A stretch of 6,571 nt of DNA from Pseudomonadota bacterium (GTDB taxonomy: Bacteria > Myxococcota_A > Polyangia > Polyangiales > Ga0077539): the NCBI GenBank assembly GCA_023428035.1, contig JAEYZO010000972.1, positions 1 to 6,571 of the forward strand, written 5' to 3'. Below are positions 1 to 5,554 of the stretch, one piece after another (position 1 is the stretch's first letter; each line of letters opens with the position of its first letter). Below the pieces are notes generated by a model. That model made no database searches, was not told the DNA's origin, and saw nothing but the letters and a program-made list of their open reading frames with translations. The translations under genes were made by a program, and so were the position numbers.

Positions 1-171
1 CTCGGCGTCGACGTCGGCGTGCGCGACGAGGGCGACTCCACCCTGGTCACCGTCTGGAACCGCTCCCCCTCCGAGGGCTCCGCCCCCGCCGTGCGCGGCC
101 TCGACGAGGGCCTGCGCGCCGTGGGCATCGACCCCGCCACGGGCCGCGTGCGCCCGGAATTCAACCACTGA
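1..171 (+). CDS. 3' end of an unrecognised protein gene (partial)
   Basis: Frame 1 is open from the window edge to a TGA at 169-171, giving the last 56 residues of a protein that starts outside the window. Nearly every codon ends in G or C, as in the neighbouring genes, which supports real coding. The C-terminus is hydrophilic and rich in Gly, Asp and Arg, with no membrane segment and no motif I recognise; it ends ...GRVRPEFNH. The next gene on the same strand begins 31 nt later, and no hairpin terminator is visible between them, so read-through into the oxidoreductase pair is possible. No function is assigned. Confidence 0.6.
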   Translation, partial: LGVDVGVRDEGDSTLVTVWNRSPSEGSAPAVRGLDEGLRAVGIDPATGRVRPEFNH

Positions 172-202
172 GTCCCTGACGCCTCGTGCGAAGATCGCGG
201 CG

Positions 203-649
203 GTGAACCCCGCCGTGCCCGCACGCGTCTCGGTGCCCGACTCCGTCCCCCGCGGGCCGGGGCTGTCACCCACGCTACACGAGACCGCCGCCGCCCTGGC
301 CGAGGCCCTGTTCTCTACGGTCGATGGCCCCGCGCCGGGGCACCGCGTCGCGTGGCTCTGCGACGAGCTCGATCACTTCATCGCCTACGCCGGCCCCCGC
401 GCGCGCCTCAACCTCTGGCTCTGCCTCACGGGGGTGAGCGTCCTCGCGCCCTTGATGGTCGGCCGCCCCTGGGGCTTCTCCGCGATGCCCCTCGCGCTTC
501 GTCGCGAGGCCGTCGAGCGCCTGGAGCGCAGCCCCCTCGGGCTCGCGGTCTTCGGCGCGAAGGCCATGCTCTGCATCGTCTGGTACGAGCACCCCGAGAA
601 CGCGGCCTTCATCGGCGCCGACGGGCTGTGCCTCCGGAGGCGCTCGTGA
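203..649 (+). CDS. Small helical partner of the GMC oxidoreductase, resembling the N-terminal domain of long-chain alcohol oxidases
   Basis: This is a 148-residue protein starting at GTG 203. In-frame GTGs at 215 and 233 are alternatives, because the first 20 residues are Pro/Val-rich and there is no clear Shine-Dalgarno sequence. The recognisable part starts at about residue 21 (LSPTLHETAAALAEALF). A hydrophobic helix follows at about 69-86, then FSAMPLALRREAVERL (92-107) and a C-terminal helix ending YEHPENAAFIGADG (128-141). By memory this order matches the helical region that precedes the FAD domain in plant and fungal fatty alcohol oxidases ('FS..s...R...l..w', then '..NP.w.aIGY'). It also resembles gluconate 2-dehydrogenase subunit 3-type small subunits. 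There is no Tat or Sec signal. Its stop overlaps the oxidoreductase start by 4 nt (GTGA), so the two products are probably made together and may form a complex. Being a real gene is fairly sure; the family assignment is inference from residue patterns. Confidence 0.75.
   Translation: MNPAVPARVSVPDSVPRGPGLSPTLHETAAALAEALFSTVDGPAPGHRVAWLCDELDHFIAYAGPRARLNLWLCLTGVSVLAPLMVGRPWGFSAMPLALRREAVERLERSPLGLAVFGAKAMLCIVWYEHPENAAFIGADGLCLRRRS
636..640 (+). promoter_or_regulatory. Ribosome binding site of the GMC oxidoreductase
   Basis: GGAGG lies 5 nt before the GTG at 646, inside the end of the preceding gene. It decides the start: the frame stays open upstream to ATG 352, but that extension is Arg/Pro-rich shadow sequence overlapping the 148-residue gene. 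Confidence 0.7.
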
Positions 650-2178
650 GCGCGGGCGGGTACCACTCCGCGAAGTCCTACGGAAAGACCCTGGAGCTCG
701 ACTGCGACGTGGTGGTCGTGGGCTCCGGCGCGGGGGGCGCGGTGGTCGCGACGGAGCTCGCGCGCACCGGGCAGCGGGTGATCGTGCTCGAAGAGGGCCC
801 GAAGGTCGACGGGCCCACGCACGGGTCGATGCGGGCGAGCGAGTCGATGCGTCACGTCTGGCGCGACGGCGCGCTGATGATCGCGGTGGGGGTGGGCGGC
901 TCGCCCTCGATCAACGTGACCATGGCGCGCTGCGTGGGCGGCAGCTCGGTCGCGACGGGGGGCGTGTGCTTCCGCGTGCCCGACCACATCCTGCACCACT
1001 GGGAGCACGAGCTCGGGCTGACGGACTACACCGCGGCGGCGCTGGAGCCCTACGCGTCGCACGTCGAGCACGCGATCCACGTCGAGGAGGTGCCGGCGTC
1101 GATGCGCTCGCGCTCGACGCGCCTGTTCGCCGAGGGCGCCGCGAAGCTCGGCGTCGACCTCAAGCCCCTGAAGCGCAACACCCGCGGGTGCGACGGCTGC
1201 GGCCGGTGCAACTTCGGCTGCCCGCACGGCGCGAAGATGTCGGTCGACCTGAGCTACCTGCCGCGCGCGGTGGAGCACGGCGCCGAGGTCTGGTCACACA
1301 CGCGGGTGACCCGGGTGATGTTCCGCGGTCGGCGCGCGGTGGGCGTGCAGGGGCGGTTGCTCGACGGGCCCGAGAACACTCCAGGGTCGAAGCTCACGGT
1401 GCGGGCGAGGCGCGTGGTGATCGCGGCGGGCGCGTGGCACACGCCGGTGCTCTTGAAGCGCAGCGGCGTGGGGAACCCGCGGTGGGTAGGAAGAGGGATG
1501 ACCCTCCACCCGGGCTTCAGGGTGCTCGCGCGCTTCGACACCCCGGTGAGGGGCTGGCAGGGCACGCTCCAGAGCGCGTACACCGACGCCTTCGAGGACG
1601 AGGGCATCACGCTGATGTCGCTGTTCGTTCCGACGGGGGTGCTCGGGGCGACGATGCCGGGGGTGGGGCCCGACCACGTCGCCGCGGCGCAGAAGATCGA
1701 CCACCTCGCGATGTTCGGAGGGATCATCCACGACCAGGGCGGAGGCACCGTACACGTCGTCCCAGGGGCCGACCCGGTGGTGACCTACCGGATGGCGCCG
1801 GAGGACAAGGCGCGCATCCCGCGGGCGGTGACGCTGATGGCCGAGGCCTTCTTCGCCGCGGGGGCGAGGGAGGTGTTCCTGCCGATCCTGGGGATGCGGG
1901 GCGTCGACGCCGACGCGATGCGCGCGGTGGACTGGTCGAGGGTGCCGGCGTCGCGGATCGAGTGCGCGTCGCAGCACCCGCTGGGGAGCGCGCGCATGGG
2001 TCACTCGCCCGAGGGCTCGGTGGTCGACCCCGACGGGAGGGTGTGGGGCGTCGACGAGCTCTACGTGGCCGACGGGAGCGTTCTCCCATCGAGCCTCGGG
2101 GTGAACCCGCAGCTGTCGATCATGACCGTCGCGACGCGCTTCGCGTGGAAGATGCGCGAGCGGAGGTTCATGGAGTGA
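646..2178 (+). CDS. FAD-dependent GMC oxidoreductase, long-chain alcohol oxidase-like, with a ferredoxin-like Cys motif
   Basis: This is a 510-residue flavoprotein of the glucose-methanol-choline oxidoreductase family, which oxidises alcohol groups to carbonyls using FAD. Start GTG 646 is chosen for its GGAGG site and its 4-nt overlap with the upstream gene. Visible motifs: an N-terminal dinucleotide-binding fold with VVVVGSGAGGA (GxGxxG at 26-31) and a following LEEGP; the GGSS signature at 98-101; and the C-terminal GMC domain with HPLGSARMG (His444), LYVADGSVLPSS and NPQ (Asn487). The His and Asn are 43 residues apart, the usual catalytic pair spacing. Between the FAD and substrate domains lies CDGCGRCNFGCP, with Cys182, 185, 188 and 192. 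Related alcohol oxidases have a Cys cluster at the same place; an Fe-S cluster here is only a possibility. There is no signal peptide or membrane segment, so the protein is probably cytoplasmic. Substrate (fatty alcohol, sterol or other) cannot be determined. It probably acts with the 148-residue protein. Confidence 0.92.
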   Translation: MSAGGYHSAKSYGKTLELDCDVVVVGSGAGGAVVATELARTGQRVIVLEEGPKVDGPTHGSMRASESMRHVWRDGALMIAVGVGGSPSINVTMARCVGGSSVATGGVCFRVPDHILHHWEHELGLTDYTAAALEPYASHVEHAIHVEEVPASMRSRSTRLFAEGAAKLGVDLKPLKRNTRGCDGCGRCNFGCPHGAKMSVDLSYLPRAVEHGAEVWSHTRVTRVMFRGRRAVGVQGRLLDGPENTPGSKLTVRARRVVIAAGAWHTPVLLKRSGVGNPRWVGRGMTLHPGFRVLARFDTPVRGWQGTLQSAYTDAFEDEGITLMSLFVPTGVLGATMPGVGPDHVAAAQKIDHLAMFGGIIHDQGGGTVHVVPGADPVVTYRMAPEDKARIPRAVTLMAEAFFAAGAREVFLPILGMRGVDADAMRAVDWSRVPASRIECASQHPLGSARMGHSPEGSVVDPDGRVWGVDELYVADGSVLPSSLGVNPQLSIMTVATRFAWKMRERRFME

Positions 2179-2195
2179 GCGGGCCGGGTCACTCC
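2172..2195. terminator. Inverted repeat at the convergent gene ends, candidate bidirectional terminator
   Basis: A perfect 7-bp inverted repeat, GGAGTGA (2172-2178) and TCACTCC (2189-2195), surrounds a 10-nt GC-only loop. Each arm contains the stop codon of one gene: TGA of the oxidoreductase at 2176-2178 and, on the other strand, TGA of the DUF4230 gene at 2191-2189. The symmetry fits a hairpin usable from both directions, but there is no U-tract on either side. It could also be coincidence or only an mRNA 3'-end stabiliser. Confidence 0.3.
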
Positions 2196-2818
2196 CTCCA
2201 GCGAATGTCGACCTCGGTGAAGCCCAGCGCCTGCACCAGGCCTCGGATCGTCTGCTCGGCGTTGCGGCGCGCCCGCGGGAGCACGCCCGCCTCGATCGCC
2301 CCCTCGCGGATCGAGCGCTCGGCCTGCTGGCGCGCGCGGGTCTCCAGCTGCTCCTGGCGGCGCGCGAGCGCGTCGGTGCTGCGCTGGTGGACGTAGGTGT
2401 GCTCGCTGTCGAGGCGCGACGAAAAGACCTCGACGGGGGGCAGCGTGAGCGTCGCGCGGTGGCGCTCCATGTCGACCACCACGTCGTCGGGGCGCAGCGA
2501 TGAGAGGTCGACGCCCGCGATGACCTCTCCCACCGCGACGAGCAGGATCGCGTCGTCGGCCTCGATCAAGCCCCACAAGCGCGACTGGTGCTCGCGGAGG
2601 TCCACCACGCGCTCCATGTGGAAGGACACCGACTCCAGCCGCGCGAGGTCGCGCACCGCGCGCAGCACGTCGGGCGTCGGTCGCACCACCGTGGTCACCG
2701 CCGTGGGCGGCGGGATCGTCGGGGACTTCACCTTCAGCGCCGCGACCACGGCGGCCGCGAGCACCGCCGCGATCACCATCAGCAGCAGCGTCGCGGCGCG
2801 AGAGGAGCGGTCGGCCAT
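2189..2818 (-). CDS. Membrane-anchored DUF4230 protein
   Basis: A 209-residue protein starting at ATG 2818-2816. Residues 9-28 form one hydrophobic helix next to a short basic N-terminus, which predicts a signal anchor with the rest outside the cytoplasm. A Pro-rich stretch (about 33-50) leads into a domain that matches DUF4230 as I know it: an early segment VSFHMERVVDLREH (64-77), the core VGEVIAGVDLSSL (96-108), LTLPPVEVFSSRLD (124-137), a long charged helix (about 148-190), and a final LVQALGFTEVDIRW (194-207). DUF4230 has no established function to my knowledge. The gene lies 39 nt after the transporter genes on the same strand, so co-transcription is likely but not certain. Only a weak GAGAAG precedes the start. 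Confidence 0.85.
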   Translation of the reverse strand: MADRSSRAATLLLMVIAAVLAAAVVAALKVKSPTIPPPTAVTTVVRPTPDVLRAVRDLARLESVSFHMERVVDLREHQSRLWGLIEADDAILLVAVGEVIAGVDLSSLRPDDVVVDMERHRATLTLPPVEVFSSRLDSEHTYVHQRSTDALARRQEQLETRARQQAERSIREGAIEAGVLPRARRNAEQTIRGLVQALGFTEVDIRWRE

Positions 2819-2857
2819 CTTCTCAGTGTAGGCGCGACAGCGTGCGTCGCACGCGGG

Positions 2858-3586
2858 CTACGCGAGGTCGCGCTCCGTCGCCGCGCGCATCGCCGCCAGC
2901 AGCGGCACCGCCGCGTACACCAGCAGCACCAGCGCCCCCACCCCCATCGAGAGCTGCGGCACCTCCCCCGTGAGCGCGCCCGGCAGGCTCGTCGGAGGGA
3001 GGCCCGTGATCGACCCGATGTGCCGCGTCATCGACACCCACGCGAGCGGCCCCCACAGGCCCGGCAGCGCCACTTCGGTCACCGCGAGTAGCGCCAGCGC
3101 CGCGCCCACCGGGTGCTTCGGCACGAGCGTCCCGACGCCCTCGGCCACCGCCGCGAGCACCACCGCTTCGAGCGCGAGACCCAGGGGGACCCGCGCGAGC
3201 GTCGCGACCTCCCCGCCGCCGCTCGCGACCAGCGTCGCCACCGCGAGCAGCACCCCGCTCGCGAGCATCACCGCGGCCGAGATCGCCGCGTGCCCCGCGA
3301 AGTCACCCAGCACCACGGAGGTGCGCGCCATCGGCCGCACGAACCAGTAGACCACCGTGCGCTGCGCGTAGCCGTCGCCCGCCGTCGCGGCCACCAGCGC
3401 CACCACGAACAAGGGCGCGATCACCATGATCGCGAGGGGGCCTCCCGCGCTCGACGCGACGCCGCCCGCCGCGCCAGCGATGGCCGCGATGATGGCCGGC
3501 ACCAGCGCGAGCGCCGCCAGGCCCCAGGTGCTCGGACGTCGCGCCGCCCGCAGCGCCGCCCTGCGCGCCACCGCCGCCGCGCTCAC
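2858..3586 (-). CDS. ABC-2-type permease subunit, second of the operon
   Basis: This 242-residue integral membrane protein starts at GTG 3586-3584, overlapping the ATPase stop by 4 nt (GTGA). The frame is open further upstream, but only as shadow of the ATPase gene. A basic N-terminus (RRAALRAARR) is followed by about six hydrophobic segments, roughly residues 21-40, 49-69, 97-121, 133-152, 158-178 and 213-233. After the second comes YAQRTVVYWFVRPMARTSVVLGDF cut here as YWFVRPMARTSVVLGDF (80-96). Its 'F-x-RP...xxGDF' pattern is the cytoplasmic segment typical of ABC-2 exporter permeases and has a counterpart in the other permease of this operon. It is therefore probably one half of a heterodimeric membrane channel powered by the neighbouring ATPase. 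Substrate is unknown. The family call is from topology, the RP motif and context rather than overall similarity. Confidence 0.82.
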   Translation of the reverse strand: MSAAAVARRAALRAARRPSTWGLAALALVPAIIAAIAGAAGGVASSAGGPLAIMVIAPLFVVALVAATAGDGYAQRTVVYWFVRPMARTSVVLGDFAGHAAISAAVMLASGVLLAVATLVASGGGEVATLARVPLGLALEAVVLAAVAEGVGTLVPKHPVGAALALLAVTEVALPGLWGPLAWVSMTRHIGSITGLPPTSLPGALTGEVPQLSMGVGALVLLVYAAVPLLAAMRAATERDLA

Positions 3587-4524
3587 GCCTGACCTCCCCG
3601 CGCGCCGAGCGTGAGGTAGCGGAAGACCGCCGCGAGGTTGTCGTCGGGCGAGGTGAGCGAGGCGATGGTCACGCCCTTCTCCTTGGCGATGCGAGGGAGC
3701 GCGCCGTAGCACGCGTCGGGGTCGCGGGTCTCGATCTGGAGCCAGCGGTCTCCCGCGAAGCGAAGGGCGGCGACGTAGGGCTGCGCCGCCAGGGCCTCGG
3801 CGAGGGCGCGGGGGGAGGCGCACTCCACCGCGACGTGGTGCGGGTGCCGGTCGATCAGCGCGCGGATCGCGTGCAGCTCACCCTGGGCGAGGAGCTGTCC
3901 GTGGTAGAGCACCACGATCTCGCGGGTCATCTGCTCGACCTCTTCGAGGATGTGGCTCGACACCACCACGGTGCGGCCCTGCCGACCGAGGTCTTGAATG
4001 AGCTCCACCATCTGCGCGCGGGCGAGGGGGTCGAGGCCCGTCATGGGCTCGTCCAAGAGCACCACCTCGGGGTCGTGCACGATGGCCTGCGCGAGCTTGG
4101 TGCGCTGGCGCATGCCCTTGGAGTAGGTGGCGAGGCGACGGTCCATCGCGGACTCGAGGCCGACCTTCTTCAAGACGGCCTCGGACTTCGTGGCCGCTTC
4201 GTCGGGGCCCATGCCCGCGGCGCGGGCGAGGGCGGTGACGAACTCCCGCGCGGTGAGCTCCTCGAAGAAGACCTCGATCTCGGGCGCGTAGCCCAGACGT
4301 CGGTACACGTCGGGGTCGGGCACGGCGCGGCCCAGCACCCTCACCTCTCCGCGGGAGGGCGTGAGCTCGCCCGTCATGCACTTGAGCAGGGTGGACTTCC
4401 CCGCGCCGTTCGGCCCGAGGAGACCCGTGATGCCGGGACCGATGCGGAGGTGCACCTCGCGCAGACCCAGCACGGGGCCGTACCACTTCGACACGCCTAC
4501 GCACTCGACGACGGGGGCGCTCAT
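3583..4524 (-). CDS. ABC transporter ATP-binding protein of the ABC-2 exporter type
   Basis: A 313-residue ATPase that powers the two flanking permeases from the cytoplasmic side. Start ATG 4524-4522 is supported by a GAGGTG site and a 4-nt overlap with the upstream permease stop; the frame stays open far beyond, but only as antisense shadow. Motifs in order: Walker A GPNGAGKST (37-45), a Q-loop position reading YAPEIE (79-84, Glu where Gln is usual), signature YSKGMRQR (134-141, in place of LSGGQ), Walker B VVLLDEP (154-160, catalytic Glu159), D-loop GLD (163-165) and switch His191 in SSHILEE. YSKGM-type signatures are common in ABC-2 multidrug, nodulation and Gld-like ATPases, so this should be active. 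Residues from about 220 form a C-terminal extension with VAVECASPRALAEAL, resembling the small accessory domain found after the ATPase in this subfamily. Substrate unknown. Confidence 0.95.
   Translation of the reverse strand: MSAPVVECVGVSKWYGPVLGLREVHLRIGPGITGLLGPNGAGKSTLLKCMTGELTPSRGEVRVLGRAVPDPDVYRRLGYAPEIEVFFEELTAREFVTALARAAGMGPDEAATKSEAVLKKVGLESAMDRRLATYSKGMRQRTKLAQAIVHDPEVVLLDEPMTGLDPLARAQMVELIQDLGRQGRTVVVSSHILEEVEQMTREIVVLYHGQLLAQGELHAIRALIDRHPHHVAVECASPRALAEALAAQPYVAALRFAGDRWLQIETRDPDACYGALPRIAKEKGVTIASLTSPDDNLAAVFRYLTLGARGGQA
3592..3597 (-). promoter_or_regulatory. Ribosome binding site of the second permease
   Basis: On the minus strand GGAGGT lies 5 nt before the GTG at 3586. It sits within the end of the ATPase gene and supports the short, overlapping start for the permease. 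Confidence 0.65.
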
Positions 4525-5408
4525 CCTCGCATCACCTCGGCGCCGCGGAGGCGCTGCGCGGCGAGGGCGAGGCCGCCGGCGATCCACCCCGCGCAGGCCA
4601 GGGAAGGGACGAGCTTCTGCCAGCCGTGGAGGGCGGCTCCGTCGCCAGTGAGCTGATGGGCGAGGGCGGAGGGCGCGCTCATCACGTCGAGGGCGCTCAC
4701 CCAGGGCTGCTGCGCGGCGGAGGCGACGGCGGCGGCGATGAAGGCCGAGCCGAGGACGAGCGCGGCGAAGAGGGCCTGCGCGAGCCCGGCCCGGCGGGTG
4801 ATCGACGAGACGCCCAGCGAGGTCGCGGCGAGCACGGCGACGAGGACGGGCACCACCACGGCGCCGCGCGCCGCGAGGGAGAGCACGTCGAGGGGCAGAC
4901 CCCCGAGGGCGAGGCGCAGCACCGAGAGCACGGCGAGGGTGAGGAGCGGGGGGATCAGGGCCCAGCCCCCCGCGGAGAGGAGGCGCCCGAGGAGGTACTG
5001 CGGCACGCCCACGGGCCGCGCGAAGTGGAACTGGAACGCGCCGGCGTTGAGGTCTTTCGAGACGGCGGGCGCGCCGCAGAGGAGCACCAGGAGGAAGGCG
5101 GGGAAGAGCTGCGAGCGCAGCGTGGCGGTGACGACCAGGGCGTTGGCCTCGCGCATCACCTCCCCCGCGGCGCGCTGCACCTCGTGGGCGTTCTCGCTCA
5201 CGGCGTTGCTGAAGAACCACACGCCGCCCACCACCACGGAGGTCACCGCGAGGGAGAGGAGCGAGAGGAGCAGCACGATCTTCACGCCGCGCTGTCGCCA
5301 CTGAGCGGTGAGGGCGTAGCGGGCGATGACCAGCGGGCGCGTCCACGGGGGGAGGCGCGCGCCCTCGTACCGCCGGTAGGAGAGGTTGTAGATGGTTCCG
5401 GTGGTCAT
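4521..5408 (-). CDS. ABC-2-type permease subunit, first gene of the operon
   Basis: A 295-residue membrane protein from ATG 5408-5406. The N-terminus reads MTTGTIYNLSYRRYEGARL; the 'Y-x-L-x-YRRYEG-x-R' pattern is a recurring N-terminal motif of one ABC-2 permease group, which fixes this start although no Shine-Dalgarno sequence precedes it. Hydrophobic segments lie at about 43-66, 100-117, 146-169, 182-203, 210-232 and 265-284, giving six helices. A soluble stretch (67-99) separates the first two. FHFARPVGVPQYLLGRLL (127-144) after the second helix is the typical ABC-2 cytoplasmic segment and mirrors the one in the other permease. The gene leads the transporter operon and its stop overlaps the ATPase start (ATGA). 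The lack of a Shine-Dalgarno sequence and the short upstream space raise the possibility of a leaderless mRNA. Substrate unknown. Confidence 0.9.
   Translation of the reverse strand: MTTGTIYNLSYRRYEGARLPPWTRPLVIARYALTAQWRQRGVKIVLLLSLLSLAVTSVVVGGVWFFSNAVSENAHEVQRAAGEVMREANALVVTATLRSQLFPAFLLVLLCGAPAVSKDLNAGAFQFHFARPVGVPQYLLGRLLSAGGWALIPPLLTLAVLSVLRLALGGLPLDVLSLAARGAVVVPVLVAVLAATSLGVSSITRRAGLAQALFAALVLGSAFIAAAVASAAQQPWVSALDVMSAPSALAHQLTGDGAALHGWQKLVPSLACAGWIAGGLALAAQRLRGAEVMRG
4533..4538 (-). promoter_or_regulatory. Ribosome binding site of the ABC ATPase
   Basis: On the minus strand GAGGTG lies 8 nt before ATG 4524, within the last codons of the upstream permease. Together with the ATGA overlap it indicates translational coupling. 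Confidence 0.55.
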
Positions 5409-5461
5409 TCCCGGGGCGGAGTAGGCACGACAACCGGGGGCCGTGACAACTCCCGGGGCGG
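5409..5461. repeat. Short direct repeats in the divergent intergenic region
   Basis: TCCCGGGGCGG occurs at 5409-5419 and again at 5451-5461 (42 nt apart). GACAAC occurs at 5429-5434 and 5445-5450 (16 nt apart), each followed shortly by a run of C and G. They lie directly upstream of the transporter operon and could be regulator sites, but in such GC-rich DNA short repeats arise easily. Read on the minus strand, TTGTCA at 5449-5444 resembles a -35 box, but no convincing -10 box follows at the right distance. Confidence 0.25.
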
Positions 5462-5488
5462 GGGATGGAGGCGCTCCCCGCGGCGACC

Positions 5489-5517
5489 GCCCCGCGCGTT
5501 GCCGCCGCGCGCGGGGC
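5489..5517. repeat. 10-bp GC-only palindrome overlapping the lipoprotein promoter
   Basis: GCCCCGCGCG (5489-5498) and CGCGCGGGGC (5508-5517) are perfect inverted copies around a 9-nt loop. The loop holds the proposed -35 element of the lipoprotein gene and the right arm lies in the -35/-10 spacer. The position would suit an operator. It is upstream of the expected transcript, so it is unlikely to be a terminator for the lipoprotein gene. Confidence 0.4.
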
Positions 5518-5529
5518 TGTGCCTATGAT
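5499..5529 (+). promoter_or_regulatory. Candidate sigma70-type promoter of the lipoprotein gene
   Basis: TATGAT at 5524-5529 matches the -10 consensus at five of six positions and stands out as A/T-rich in this region. TTGCCG at 5499-5504 matches four of six -35 positions, with a long 19-nt spacer. Transcription would start near 5536, leaving a leader of about 19 nt that still contains the GGAGG site. Confidence 0.45.
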
Positions 5530-5540
5530 CGACCCGAAAC

Positions 5541-5545
5541 GGAGG
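5541..5545 (+). promoter_or_regulatory. Ribosome binding site of the lipoprotein gene
   Basis: GGAGG lies 9 nt before ATG 5555. It favours that ATG over the in-frame ATG at 5582, which would leave too few residues before the lipobox Cys. Confidence 0.6.
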
Positions 5546-5554
5546 CACTTCCCT

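Noticed and set aside
352..645. N-terminal extension of the oxidoreductase from ATG 352
   Set aside because: The extension is low-complexity Arg/Pro/Leu sequence overlapping a plausible separate gene. GTG 646 has a GGAGG site 5 nt away and gives a normal GMC length.
385..1278. Minus-strand 297-codon open frame antisense to the oxidoreductase pair
   Set aside because: The composition is Arg/His/Ala-rich shadow sequence with no start signal or recognisable domain.
966..2396. Plus-strand 476-codon open frame overlapping the oxidoreductase
   Set aside because: It is an Arg/Gly/Ala-rich out-of-frame translation of a gene with clear GMC motifs in the other frame, and it carries no motif of its own.
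2840..2854. GCGTGC-GTC-GCACGC hairpin between the second permease and the DUF4230 gene
   Set aside because: The 6-bp stem with a 3-nt loop has no U-tract and overlaps the start of the 39-nt gap next to the permease stop. It is too weak to call a terminator in DNA this GC-rich.
4626..5528. Plus-strand 300-codon open frame antisense to the first permease
   Set aside because: It is a Gly/Glu/Arg/His-rich mirror of a gene with clear membrane segments and the YRRYEG and RPVGVPQY motifs on the other strand.
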